This document shows positions 12,922 through 40,139 of a stretch of 64,000 bases of DNA, piece by piece. The stretch covers positions 124,001-188,000 of the forward strand of contig JALIZF010001919.1 of assembly GCA_029948255.1 (NCBI GenBank), in the 5' to 3' direction. Within the stretch, counting starts at the first letter, position 1; each line of letters opens with the position of its first letter. Origin of the DNA: Telmatactis stephensoni (Eukaryota > Cnidaria > Anthozoa > Actiniaria > Isophelliidae). Under the pieces are notes generated by a model. It was not told the DNA's origin, made no database searches, and saw only the letters and a list, made by a program, of their open reading frames with translations. The translations under genes and the position numbers were made by a program.

Positions 12922-13840
12922 TGGCGTTTGTGTTCTTTTCACATGCTAACAGAACGGGCTCGCACTAAATTTTAATTATGAAAAGCGAAATTTAACAAAT
13001 TGAAGATGTTTTTGAGTTGTCTGTCCTCTTATTGACACACTCTTGACGTCATAAAATGTTCAAAGTACTCAAGTGGAATCACGAGCGCAGCGACTTTAGA
13101 CAAATGTGTCAAATGAGTTCACAGTTCTTACTTAAAGTTGTAGAAGCGGCTTGTCAAGGTCTGTTAAAATTTGACTTTGTCTCCTTTGTTTCACTCGGTT
13201 TGCTCTAGTCAGTTGGATTCTTTACTTCTAAACTTGGTTGGAACTTGTTCTTGCTCCAAGGTTTAGGTTTCTGCATTGAATCCTCGCTCTTCACATCTTA
13301 GACTGTAACAAACTGTATATCACGGGACTTGACTTTCTTGAATCTGAATTTCCCTTTACAACACTTGACTGTAAATAATATTGGGACTCTGATTGAGTCT
13401 GTTGCTTGAACTAGCTAATACTGGGTTTCTGAGTGAGACTGCTCCTTCAATGTACTAGCCTTCTCGTTCGTAAGGTTATCTCTTTCTTTCACATAACTGT
13501 GCTCTCAGCGTCTTGTCCGAGAGCGAGCCGCCAAAGCCGCGAGAACAGTACATATACAAGATGTGTTTACATTTTTTCGTGAAAAAATAAACTTAATTAT
13601 TTTATTGATTCATTAAGCTACATTATTTAAAACTAAGTTAATTATGGAAATATCGTCACAACAGTACTGTATTATAATCATCAAAGGTAAACGGAAGGGT
13701 ACTGTATTTCTAAAGGTGCCTAATTTTCTAATTTTCGTTCGTTCCTCCTTAAAAATCAGACATTTTTGCAGGGGCGTATCCAGGATTTTTCATAGGGGGT
13801 CCTTTATACATACCAAATTGTCACTATGACGTCATAGCAA
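11990..13840. other. Intergenic, no gene seen; poly-T tract at 12866-12920
   Basis: The stretch holds a CA/TG palindrome at 12248-12268 and an uninterrupted T tract of about 55 bases at 12866-12920. The T tract could be the poly(A) tail of a minus-strand retro-insertion. No splice-linked or conserved coding segment was recognised. Confidence 0.6.
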
Positions 13841-13849
13841 TCTATTGTT

Positions 13850-15980
13850 TTTTATAATATAGCTCAATTATAACACACGTTCTGATTGGCTGAGAGACCA
13901 CCAAAATCTATGCTCTATTTCACCGGTAAAGACATGGTTTTCTGACGAATGATTATACCAAAACGTCTATTTACAAATTTCACTTTAATTAGGGGACCAA
14001 AACTTAGAAATAAACCAGAAAACACTTTCCATCATTCCAATTATCGTTTAAATTTACAAACTAAGCCTCGTGGTCGGACAACAATAAACGTAAGCTTAAA
14101 CATTCATAGAAAATGACTTGGTTGAGCATGAACTTGCCAACGACGCCAGAATAAATCAAATTTAAGGAAATAGAATTCACAACATAGGACATTGTTTTTT
14201 CTCCCAGATTAGTTTCGATCAATAATAGTTATTTTTCATTGAACAAAGTTTTGTTTCTTACTTACAAAGAGAGACGAAGATTTCCAAAACTGACTGTCGC
14301 CACGAGACAACTTGTTCAATCATCCTTCGTATGAACCAACTACGCCAGTGTAGAGATGTTTTGACACAAGCTATCGGTGTCGACCAACAGATAATTCAAA
14401 TCAACAGCTTCTCATTTACCAGCAAAATCCTTATCCTGTAAGTCTCTTTCAAACTTCAGCTTTTTCCAACCGAAAACACGGCTTTCAATTCACCATAGCG
14501 AATGCTGCTTGATTCGTCGAAAGCAAGTATTAAACATTTCCAAATCTTGAAGAACTGTAAGTTATATTTAGCCTTTCCGTCTATTTTTGAGTCATTGTTC
14601 CATTATAAAAACAGAAAACTCCCTTTTCAACATATTTTTTGCTGAATTCTTTCAATGAAAGTTGTCAAACTGTTTTGTAAAAAACGCCGCTTTGAGTCAC
14701 ACTGATTAGTCAATAGTACGACAAATGTGATTGGCTTACATTTGCGCAAGTTTTGAGAATTTTAGTTTTGATCAGAAAATAACACAATTTGATCGTTCTT
14801 AAAATACCTCTTGCTATATCATAAAAGCAATAGAAGATAGATTTCTATGACTCTACCGGTGAAATAGAGCACTTGTGATGTTGGGAGAAACACTCGAAAA
14901 AGTTTGAAAATCACTCGCCTACGGCTCGTGATTTTCAAACTTTTCTCGTGTTTCTCCCAACATCACGCGTGCTCTATTTCACCGGTAGAGTCATAGAAAC
15001 TATCTTCTATTGCTTAAAGGCTAAAGGATCATGGTCAATTGGCTGAGATTGGCTGAGCTAGAGACCACCAAAATCTATGCTCTATTTCACCGGTAAAGAC
15101 ATGGTTTTTCTGACGAATGAGTATATATATCAGTCCACAAATTTTACTTTAGTAAAGGAAAACCAAAACTTATAATTAAACTACAAAAGACTTTCCACCT
15201 TTCCAGTCTCGTTTAAATTTAAAAACTGAGCTTCATGGTCGGAGAATATAGCAATATAAAAAGTGTAATGACTCGAATGAGCATGTACTTTCAAACAACT
15301 GCGCCGTCTAAATTAATCCAGTCAAATTGTAGTTTGTTATAGGAGTTACAGGAAAAACCTGAAGGAACTAGATAGGATTCATGCACATCAGGAATTTTCG
15401 TTTTGCCCTAGATTAGTTTAAATAATGAATTAGGATTATTTTTCATTGAATAAAATTTTCAGGTTTCTTTACTTACAAAGACAGGCGAAGATTTCCAAAA
15501 CTGACCGTTGCCTCCGGAGACAACTTGTTCATCTGGATCCTTCGTAAAAACTACGCCAGTGTAGAGATGTTTTAACACAAGCTATCGATGAACAGCCAAC
15601 AGATAATTCAATTATGCAAGTTAACAGCTTCTCGTTTACCAGAAAAATCCTCATTCTGTAAACCTCTTTTAAACCTCAACTTTTTCAAACCAACTGAAAC
15701 ACGGCTTTCAATTCACTATAATGTTACTTGATTCATCGAAAGCACGTAAACATTTCCAAATCTTGAAGAACTGCAAGTCATATTTAGCCTTTTCGTCTAT
15801 TTTCGAGCCATTGTCAATTATAAATTCTCAAAAACACCGCTTTTTGAGTCGTACTCAGCTCATTACTCAAAAAGTACGACAAATGTGATTGGCTTATATT
15901 TGCATAAGTTTTGAGAATTTTAGTTTTGATCGGGAAATAACACAACTTGATCGTTCTTCAATAGAAGATAATCCATTCTA
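13850..15980. mobile_element. Pair of directly repeated 1-kb non-coding elements with hairpin junction
   Basis: About 13880-14830 and 15045-15965 are diverged direct copies. Shared landmarks include ACCACCAAAATCTATGCTCT, CTACGCCAGTGTAGAGATGT and TTTTGAGAATTTTAGTTTTG in the same order. No protein frame survives. The junction is a long palindrome. CACCGGTAAAG or CTACCGGTGAAATAGAG motifs lie at the element edges, so these are probably non-autonomous DNA transposons. Confidence 0.75.
14829..15016. repeat. Large near-perfect hairpin, arms about 88 bp
   Basis: The left arm runs from AATAGAAGATAGATTTCTAT through CTCTACCGGTGAAATAGAGC to AGTTTGAAAATCACTCGCC. The right arm is its reverse complement with few mismatches, ending ATAGAAACTATCTTCTATT. 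The loop is only about 8-10 bases, centred on CCTACGGC near 14922. Confidence 0.9.
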
Positions 15981-16109
15981 TTGCTTAAATCTTATTTTTT
16001 ATTTCTTTATTTAAAATGTAACAATCCCGGTCTATAACAACTAGCAACTAGCAACTACGAACTAGCGAGTTACTCAATCGATATCTGCATTCACTCTTCA
16101 GTGACCAGT

Positions 16110-16695
16110 TATAAAAGGGGGCGGGGGTCCTCGTCGTCCCTTTTAGGGTTTTAAATCAGTGTTTTGGTCCCGCTTTATAGGGTGAAAATGACGAGAATTC
16201 CCATCAACTGAGTTTTGTGGTCCCTTTCAGGGTATATAAAGACGGCCCTAAGCTAGGCTCACATTTCAGCCGTCGGGGTTTCGTGCGCCCGCGATACTCT
16301 CCCCATGCGCACGAATCCCTGACGGCTGAAATCTGAGCCTAGCCTTAATTTGCTGCTTATAAGCCTTCAATTGCTTCTTTTTTTACCGCTCAACGATCCA
16401 ACGAACAGTTTACTACGATTGTTTACCGCTGTACCGCCTGTACCAGCCAACGCCGTCGCAACAGTTGTTATTGATTAACTGATAAATTGAACTAAGTCGC
16501 CTCTACACCAAAAAAACTCAATTTCAGGGTTCTAGTGCCCTTGATCAAAGTAAACATCGAGAAACCGGACCAAAATGACAAGTTATTGATTGGTCCCTCT
16601 TAGGAGGCCCCTTTTAGGGGTCCTTTTCAGAATTTCCTACGAGGACCCCCGCCCCCTTTTATAAGGGAGTTCCCCCCCCCCCCCCCCCCCCCGGG
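16110..16695. mobile_element. Poly-G palindromic element, long member, with nested inverted repeat
   Basis: The outer inverted repeat is AAAAGGGGGCGGGGGTCCTC at 16114-16133 against GAGGACCCCCGCCCCCTTTT at 16641-16660, followed by a 22-base C run and GGGCCC. CTTTTAGGG, CTTTATAGGG and CTTTCAGGG recur inside. A second palindrome sits within: CTAGGCTCACATTTCAGCCG near 16253 against CGGCTGAAATCTGAGCCTAG near 16322. Same family as 11360-11492 and 38028-38335. Confidence 0.8.
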
Positions 16696-16699
16696 CCCA

Positions 16700-18640
16700 T
16701 TTCCAGCAAATCGTTTTATTTGTAATGATGTCTTAAAATTAAAGCTTTGCCTTCCCTTCCTTAAATTCCTTCTATATGAGATTTAGAAAACCATGCTCTA
16801 GACACGCTCTGGAACAATAAATAGATGTCAATTGGGTGTATGCAACATTCGATTAATAATCGAAAGTGACAGTCTTTTAATTTTCGATCAGTGTAACTAG
16901 CTAATCCTCCAGTGATTGACAGATCTCTATTGGTCAGTTGTAAGTGTACACCTTGTGGTACAAAAGACGTTGACATATGAGCGATTCCAGATAATTTCCA
17001 GCGAAGAAGAGTCAGTTAAAATCAAGTCCTTGGTCAAATGTACTTTTAGTTTGTGTAGATTGCCATTCAGTTTATCGTGGCCAGAAGTCTTATTTTGTCT
17101 TCTAGACCTTGTAGCATAACAGACATAAATGCTTTCGTCAAATGAACTCACACAAAACGTTTGAGTAAAAGGAAATCGAGGATAATATCAGAAACTTATT
17201 CATTAGGTTGATGTCGTTAGCTTTTGAGATGATCACGCAAAGTTAACGCAACATGCGTGTAAAAATGTGGACGCCGATAATTTTACAACTCGCTGACAGA
17301 TCTGAACTACGTTAAAATCACAAGCAAGCTTTATTTTGGCCTTGTCTGCCAGGACCGGTATTAAAAATTTAATCACTTTTACTATTTGAGAAAAACATTT
17401 TACAGTCAAACCTAGTTTTAATAATAACGCTCAAATTGCAAGATAATTTGTCAGTACATCAGTCGCTCAGTCATATAATATAACGAGCAGCTGCCAATCA
17501 AGTACGTTTTCTTGAGAACTACCATATACACGATACAACAACGATTTCGTTCCGAGAAAAATCGAGAATATTGTTCTACACAACATGAACATTACAAAGC
17601 TCCCTATACTGAACAATACCTATTTGTGTTTTATAATGAAATTAGAATTATGATTTTGGTGATCTATGCTTTTGACAAAGTAGGCGGTAAAGTTGTACAC
17701 ACCCTTCAATCAGTCCCAGCAAACGCACGTAATAGCGCTCTTAACTTTATACCTCAAAAGTACATCAGTGTACATAATTCACAATTATCTTACCTTAAAA
17801 TTACACGAATAGCAAATATAAACGGGACACAAACAGCCGATCTAAAGAAATAGCAGAATTTGTTAATATCTGCAAATTGGTGAGGCGATTTAAAATAGCT
17901 AGTACTGAAAACTTACATTTAGTGGCCAATATAGTAGTTTATGACTTACCTTTGTGAGTGTAAGCATTTTCAACACTTCGTCAAGCAGAAGGCAGCAACT
18001 ACTCAGTGTCCAGGTCCTGTGTTTATACACCGTTTTGATATAACCCTTAGAGGTCAACAAAGCAAAGTGCGGGCACTCAGTTGCCCAGAATGGATGAACT
18101 CCCGGACTAACTGGAAGATTTCCACGTAGTACTATACTTTGTATCTTAGAACATATACTACCAACTAATCAAAGAGGAAAATCCTGATTTTTAAGCCGCT
18201 TTTGCTATAAAACTATACCCTACAGAGCCGAATGACTGCACAGTCAAGTTTTAAAACAGCACTGATTCTTTGCGCTTCGGACGGAGGTACCGGCCGGTAC
18301 CAGTCAGTGAGGTTGCACCAATCAAATCCAGCTCACAGTACAGGACAGCTGTCAACATACATGTTAGATGAAAGACATGCTAAAATCCTCTTCTGTGATG
18401 AAATCAAATAACACTTCAGGTTGAGGTCATTTGATAGGACTTGATAATCACAGCTATGGTAACAAATATCCGCTCCCAGCATACAATACAAGAAAAGTTC
18501 TCAGCTAGCGGCGAAACGTCCGCTCCAGCATAGTACGCAAATCAAACATTTCCCAGCTAGCAATGCAACCTTCGCTCCAAGCCGGTCCCAGCATTGGGTA
18601 CAAATTGAAAATTCCCAGCCAGAAATTAAAAAAAATCCAT
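16700..18640. other. Intergenic, no firm gene
   Basis: The only longish frame is 17512-17853 (+, 113 codons), with stretches such as PQKYISVHNSQLSYLKITR. It is not clearly related to any family I can name. I see no splice sites or start context supporting it, and it may be a fragment of a mobile-element protein. The sequence around it is AT-rich with no structure noted. Confidence 0.4.
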
Positions 18641-18650
18641 TTGCCAGCTA

Positions 18651-18757
18651 GCATATATATAGCCTCCTATATATGCAGCCGCTCCTTTGTGTCGTCACGA
18701 CAGCCTTGCGTGACGATACAAAGGAGCGTTTGCATATATATAGCTAGAGGAGGCTAG
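18651..18757. mobile_element. Hairpin (MITE-like) element
   Basis: GCATATATATAGCCTCC and CGCTCCTTTGTGTCGTCACG on the left pair with CGTGACGATACAAAGGAGCG and GCATATATATAGCT on the right, with a loop of about 9 bases. It lies 30 bp upstream of the tRNA-His-like gene. Confidence 0.75.
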
Positions 18758-18785
18758 TCCCTTCACCAAATGTTCTGGTGGTCAA

Positions 18786-18857
18786 ACCGTGATCGTCTAG
18801 AGGTTAGGACATTGCGTTGTGGTCGCAATAACCCAGGTTCGAATCCTGGTCACAGCA
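18786..18857 (+). tRNA. tRNA-His (GTG)-like gene, imperfect acceptor stem
   Basis: The 72-base segment aligns along its whole length with the animal tRNA-His plan. It has a D-arm with GTCTAGAGGTTAGGAC, and an anticodon stem TTGCG/CGCAA enclosing TTGTGGT, anticodon GTG. The T-arm CCAGG-TTCGAAT-CCTGG is perfect. A box and B box (GGTTCGAATCC) are intact, and a T-run terminator follows near 18877. In the acceptor stem, positions 1-72 (A against C) and 3-70 (C against A) do not pair, although the other five pairs do. This may be a pseudogene or a functional copy with a weak stem. Confidence 0.75.
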
Positions 18858-19196
18858 GATTGAAATAACCAATTCTTTTTCATTTTTTCTATTTTCTCCA
18901 TTTTCCTTTTTTTCTTCCCTTTCGTTATTCCCTTCATTCCATACTTAAACTTTCTTCTTCCTTTTCAATCACCTACGCATTTATAAGTACGAATTCTAAC
19001 AAACAAGAGGCCTTCAATAATACATTCTCTATTTTAGCTTATTTTTGTTCGATAAAATTATATTTACTGACAGAATAAATTAATATATGTTTTCATTAAA
19101 GTTTGCAAGCTCAACAACTACACCAAAGTAAGTCGACACCTGTTCGGCAGTGTGGGGATAGCCAGAGCTAAGTGAAAACGGCCGATAAGGCAGCAT

Positions 19197-19202
19197 TTTA
19201 TT
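19197..19202 (-). promoter_or_regulatory. Poly(A) signal of KAT2
   Basis: AATAAA on the minus strand, 29 bases past the KAT2 stop codon (19231-19233). Confidence 0.6.
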
Positions 19203-19230
19203 GGCCATTAAAGCCATCATAAATCGCCTT

Positions 19231-35335
<16,105 letters not shown>

Positions 35336-35342
<7 letters not shown>

Positions 35343-35460
35343 TTTGATTTTTCTTGTTTTTGTTAAGAATGACCAGCGGTTTTAGAGCTTATGTTATGCG
35401 CAAGCAATTCGTTACCAGTTCTTTTGTCGGAGAGAAAAACAACATGGCGGACAAAGCGAA
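35336..35460. promoter_or_regulatory. Shared divergent promoter of KAT2 and ACP1
   Basis: The KAT2 ATG (35342, -) and preferred ACP1 ATG (35444, +) face away from each other with 101 bp between them. No TATA box is visible. Both start codons are embedded in ATGGCGG: AAAATGGCGGC for KAT2 and AACATGGCGGAC for ACP1. This matches the YY1 core known at TATA-less housekeeping promoters. Confidence 0.6.
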
Positions 35461-35914
35461 GAAATCTGTTCTTTTTGTTTGTTTGGGAAATATTTGCAGA
35501 TCGCCCACTTCAGAAGCAATTCTTCGCCATTTGGTGAAGCAGAAAGGAGAGGAGGATCAATGGTTTATAGACAGTGCTGCTATTGGGGATTGGCATGTAG
35601 GTCTTAGACCTGACAAACGTGGACTCGCTATTCAAAAACGCCATGGAATTCCTAATACCCATCGCGCTAGACAAGTTTGCGAAGATGATTTCAGGAAATT
35701 TCAGCTAATTTTAGCCTTTGATGAAAGCAACGTAGAGGACCTGGGTGATTTCAAGCCCTCAGATGCCACAGCCAAAGTAGAACTGTTTGGAAATTATGAC
35801 CCCAAGGGCAAGAAAATTATTCATGATCCTTATTATGGCGATGAGAAGGATTTTGAAGTGATGTACGATCATTGTTATCGCTGCTGTGAAGAATTTTTAA
35901 GAAAGCAACAGTGA
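35444..35914 (+). CDS. ACP1: Low-molecular-weight protein tyrosine phosphatase (ACP1)
   Basis: Cytosolic phosphatase that removes phosphate from phosphotyrosine. The P-loop CLGNICRS, with nucleophile Cys and phosphate-binding Arg, comes soon after the N-terminus (VLFVCLGNICRSPTSEA). The general-acid loop DPYYGDEKDF lies near the C-terminus. From the ATG at 35444 the protein is 156 residues, matching the family's roughly 157. The frame stays open upstream to an ATG at 35354, which would add 30 residues absent from the family and place the start 11 bp from the KAT2 start. The 35444 ATG has the better context (AACATGG). The coding region has no introns, unlike vertebrate ACP1. No obvious poly(A) signal lies close by; AATAAA occurs at about 37024. 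Confidence 0.95.
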   Translation: MADKAKKSVLFVCLGNICRSPTSEAILRHLVKQKGEEDQWFIDSAAIGDWHVGLRPDKRGLAIQKRHGIPNTHRARQVCEDDFRKFQLILAFDESNVEDLGDFKPSDATAKVELFGNYDPKGKKIIHDPYYGDEKDFEVMYDHCYRCCEEFLRKQQ

Positions 35915-36047
35915 CGTGGTTTCACTTTAAAAGACAGAAGTTAATGATTCAAGCAGAGTTCATAGGGGTCCCCTCTATTTCTAACTCTGATGAAAGTTCA
36001 TAATTTTTGCTGCGAGCGAAGCGAGTAGCCTCCTATTCGGAACACAG

Positions 36048-36182
36048 TGTAATCTGTGGATGTCACTAGACGAACATGCGATACATACGATCAGCGGTTC
36101 AAGTCCATACCGTATCGAGAGTCGATTCAAGGATGTCACTAGACGAGCACGCGATACATTCGATCAGCGGTACAAAATTTTT
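36048..36182. repeat. Direct repeat, two copies
   Basis: GGATGTCACTAGACGAACAT then GCGATACATACGATCAGCGG (near 36057) recurs near 36132 with few changes. The two are about 75 bp apart. Confidence 0.8.
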
Positions 36183-36189
36183 GCATGAA

Positions 36190-37690
36190 TAGCTGTTGAC
36201 AGACAAATTAAAGGTCTTTACTACTGCGGCTTGTTGAACTACAGGCAACCAGTGTACGGTTCGAGGTGCGTCTTGTTAAAAAGTTTATTAACGACAACAT
36301 GTCAATCGCTCTTACTGTAGCGACAGCTAATCTAAATGTCCTTTTTACGGCCGATTTTGGGCTCCCTTTTACATGGGCACGAGTGAACGCACGAGTGCGT
36401 CTAGTTCAATATTGAAGGTCAACTAGCAGTGTTCGTCACACAACGCACAGGAGATAGACAAGAAAGATATATCAGACAAAGCGGTGTACTTTCGTGAGTT
36501 TTAGGGGAACAGTTCTGCTAACGTGGATACACCAGCTGTTTTTTGCTCGCAGCATTTCACTTTCTATTAGAAATAGCTAGTCTATTATATATTAAACAAA
36601 TGCCTTCAACAAACCGTGAGAAGTCAATGAATCCAGGTAAAAAAAAGTCATCGATTTTAGGAGAATAAAACAATTTAGAACATAGACAAGTAGTAGAATT
36701 TCACACTTTTCTAAATGTATTTTAGTTAACATTTAAGATTTAATCAATTTTAATTAATGTTTTTGGTACTGACAGGCCTTACTCATGAAACCTCTATTGT
36801 AACTGTTGTTGCCATTGGTAACAATAGATTTTACTTGTGTTTTTCTTTTGCCTAAGTTTATTCTAGTTTTTATCATTTCAGTGGGGAGGTGCCTTGAATG
36901 GGACTCAAGGTCCTGTTCACACCTAACCCTTTTGGACCCTCATTTTTGTTTGTATTTTCATTAGTTTGTTTCAATTGTCTTTCTAGATTGAAAATTGAAG
37001 GCCTATAAAGCTGTTAAATTCCAAATAAAAATAAAACAATTAAAAAATGAAAAAATCATGGAATTTTGTTTTGTATCTGCTTAAGCTATTTCAAGCATTT
37101 GCTGATTTGATTCAGTGATTTAATTTTTAGGTCTTCACTTAGTGCATGATGTGCTTTACCTGAATTCATTTAGTGTATCTAAAAGCAGCACTATTTAAAG
37201 ATAACATTTATTTTGAGGGATCCAGTGCAAAATGGGAGGGGAGGGGAAAATAGAAGAGGAAAAGGAGGACCAGGGCACTGGACCTTCCCAAACCATTCCC
37301 AAAAGCCAATTCTAGTCCAATACACTACAAGCTCACTACAGCTATAAAGCAGACGATAATAGCAATGACCTCCGGTACAATTATTGCAAAACTCTTTAAA
37401 ATAACCCATATTGGTTCCTTTAACTTGTTGATGCTAGTAAATTACTACGTGTAATTTTAGATGAGCTAGTCAAAGCACCTAAACACTAAAAGAGAAGGAG
37501 AGGAGGAAGGGGAAAGAAGAAAAGGTTACCCTGGATATTTGACTTTTGAATATTTTTAGGGTAGTCAAATACCCAGGATGCATGTCCTTTTCTGCTTTAC
37601 CTTCCACCTCCCCTCCTCCATTTCCCATTAGGTCCCCAATGATGAATAAAAGCTGAAAATTTGATTTCGAACCCAATCACTCATTATGAA
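36190..37690. other. Intergenic downstream of ACP1, no gene seen
   Basis: Includes CATGGGCACGAGTGAACGCA near 36373, a member of the CTCGTGCCCA/GTGCG motif family, and an inverted repeat around 37540-37600 (CCTGGATATTTGACTTTTGA against TAGTCAAATACCCAGG). Nothing coding was recognised. Confidence 0.5.
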
Positions 37691-37701
37691 TGAACAGGAA
37701 A

Positions 37702-37703
37702 GG

Positions 37704-37734
<31 letters not shown>

Positions 37735-37735
37735 G
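37702..37735. repeat. (AAAT)n microsatellite
   Basis: About eight AAAT/TAAA units. Confidence 0.9.
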
Positions 37736-38027
37736 TAAAGAATAAATTAAAAAGAGAATTATCAATTCATGCAATAATTCCCGATTTTATTTTGAGTATT
37801 TCCCGAAATTTAGGGTGGTCCTTTGGAAAGATCAAGGTACATGGAGATAGTGATCCTCAAAAGTGTATCTATGGATAGCATCTTTCATTGCTCAGATATT
37901 TTTATCTAAATTTGAGCCACCATAAAAAAACACCCTTTTGTAACTACGATATACCTCTGCAATTCTGGAAAATTTCAAGGAAATCCGTTGAAAGCCTATA
38001 TACCTACAGTGTTTTGAAATCGTTAAA

Positions 38028-38340
38028 AACCCTGGGGGATACTCCCTCGCAAAAGTGGTAGGGGTGCTCGACGGACCTTTCAGGGTAGAAAATATGACCC
38101 GCTCGTACATTGTAGGGTTTCCGGTTCATAGCGTACCTTTTAGGGTCAGAATAACGAAAATCACATAAATACTGGAACGATCTCACATAAGAATATTCTT
38201 TATTAACAATGTGGTCGTACCTTTAAGGGTATAAAATCGGCATCTCCGATAATTTATGCGTACCTTTTAGGGTCATTTTCTAAACCCTCTGTCGAGCACC
38301 CCTACCAATTTTGTAAGAGAATACCCCCACCCGGACTAGA
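38028..38340. mobile_element. Poly-G palindromic element, third member
   Basis: The outer ends are CCCTGGGGGATACTCCCTCG and GAGAATACCCCCACCCGG. The inner inverted repeat is AGGGGTGCTCGACGG against CTGTCGAGCACCCCT. Four or more copies of ACCTTTTAGGGT-like units (CCTTTCAGGGT, CCTTTTAGGGT, CCTTTAAGGGT) lie between. The plan is shared with 11360-11492 and 16110-16695. No transposase is present. Confidence 0.8.
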
Positions 38341-38673
38341 AAGTCCGTTCCGTGAACCCAAGAAATCAGCTTATAAAGTACTCTATACTAATGTAGCTTC
38401 CCGGTAGCTAGCTTATTGAGCGAGGAAACATGCTACTTAATAGCGCTCACAATTTCTGTAGGCCGACCCTTTTAGACAAGGCTAATTAAACAGAACAAGC
38501 AAGACAATCAAAAAGGAAAAGTCATTTTAGACGAGAAAATGGAAGTTTTAGAATTTTGTTTAGCCAGGGCCGAAATGTGTACCTACCCTTTTAACTTGCC
38601 TTATATAGACTCGAAAGAAAACCTTTAAGAAAAAATTATCATGACTTTATAACTCTTCTACATTTATTAAAAA

Positions 38674-38935
38674 AACAATTTTATTTTATTTTATTTTATT
38701 TTATTTTGTTCTATTTTATTTCATTTTATTTTACTTTATTTTATTTTATTTTGTTTTGTTTTGTTTCATATTATTTTATTTTATTTTATTTTATTTTATT
38801 TTATTTTATTTTATTTTATTTTATTTTATTTTATTTTATTTTATTTTATTTTATTTTATTTTATTTTACTTGATTTTTTATTTTATTTTATTTTATGTTA
38901 TTTCTATTTTCCTTTCCTTTCTTTTCTTTTCTTTT
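38674..38935. repeat. (TTTTA)n pentanucleotide microsatellite
   Basis: About 250 bp of TTTTA units with scattered variants. The long ILFYFILFYF-type open frames here are products of the repeat. It is followed at 38950-39000 by TTATATAGCGCTCTATTTGC, a LINE-tail-like sequence. Confidence 0.95.
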
Positions 38936-39914
38936 TTTTTCAGTGTGAAAAAAACTTTATTTATATAGCGCTCTATTTGCAGTACTCTAAAGCGCTGAAC
39001 AAGAAAAGAAGAAAGTATAAAAGTTCTAAATACCTCTGTGTTCATGTTTGCAAGAGTGCAGTGGTTACTTTAGGACGTTCACAGAATGAAAGTTAATTGA
39101 AAGTGAACAAGTCAGTTTTATTAGAATACTACGGGCAATGTGAGTTCAACTGCCCTGCCAATGAATGAGAATATTGAGGAAGTGGGTGACCCATTAAAAG
39201 CTCTGTTTACCTACGTATATAAGACCTAATAAACTGTTTCTTAGAATTTTTTGTTGTTGGTATCTGACTGTCATAGCAAGGATACCCCCCACTTACTGAA
39301 ACTGAAATAACCAATAATTACGTAGAATCCACTTTGGATGCACTTGAGTAATTAAAGTTGTTTGAAAAAAAAGTGTTATTTCAAAGCTACTTTATTTTTT
39401 TCTAGAATATATATAGATCTCTAGCTAGATATAATGAAGTGATTTTTGTGGTATTAACTTCAGATCATCGCCCAAGACACGCAGTTTGAAATACCAAAAA
39501 TAAAACCATATTCACCATGATATGAATATGAATATCTTATGTTTTTCTCGGTGATATTCGAATTCAATGTAAACGTTCTATTTGAAGGCCCAATTCGGTG
39601 CTTGTTTATACCTCGATGAAATGCATTAGATATATTGATGCATAAATACACCAGTAAGATGCTCCTTTGCAATAGGCCAATTCTTTTTTATATAAATATC
39701 AAACTTTCACCCTGATGCGGGCATTTTGGCACCAGCTACGAAAAGGGACAAGGTAGGGCACAGTCAGGTCACATTATAAAATTGAGGTTTCTCGTGTATA
39801 TATTTAATTCAATCAATGTACATTATTTCTTATATCTTTTAAGCCTTAAAATGCGGTAAAAAACGTTGCAAACGCCATAGCAAATTTTGCCCTTGACTTT
39901 GTAAGTCGCCTACT

Positions 39915-39995
39915 CATGGGAACAAGAGGTTTATTTTTATCTCGCTTTTGATGCTTGTAATTCTGACTTTTAGAAATAAACCTCTGGTTCCCAGG
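39915..39995. repeat. Inverted repeat
   Basis: GGGAACAAGAGGTTTATTTT is matched by AGAAATAAACCTCTGGTTCCC about 30 bases on. A small hairpin element in the intergenic space 39000-40640, where no gene was seen. Confidence 0.7.
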
Positions 39996-40139
39996 GTATA
40001 AGTCTTTAGACCCGCTTTTAATTTTTCCGTCGCGACGAATCGCAAATTGAAAAAGAAGCTAGAAGAAGAAGAGTAAAGAGAGTTGCAGACGGCCACTAGC
40101 AATAATTTCGCCAGCTTATAAGGTGGATCAAACGGTTGA

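Noticed and set aside
35354..35443. N-terminal 30-residue extension of ACP1
   Set aside because: The family starts at the MADK position. The extension has no targeting motif I recognise and would leave 11 bp to the KAT2 start.
38756..39096. Hydrophobic frames FILFYFILFYF
   Set aside because: Translation of the (TTTTA)n microsatellite.
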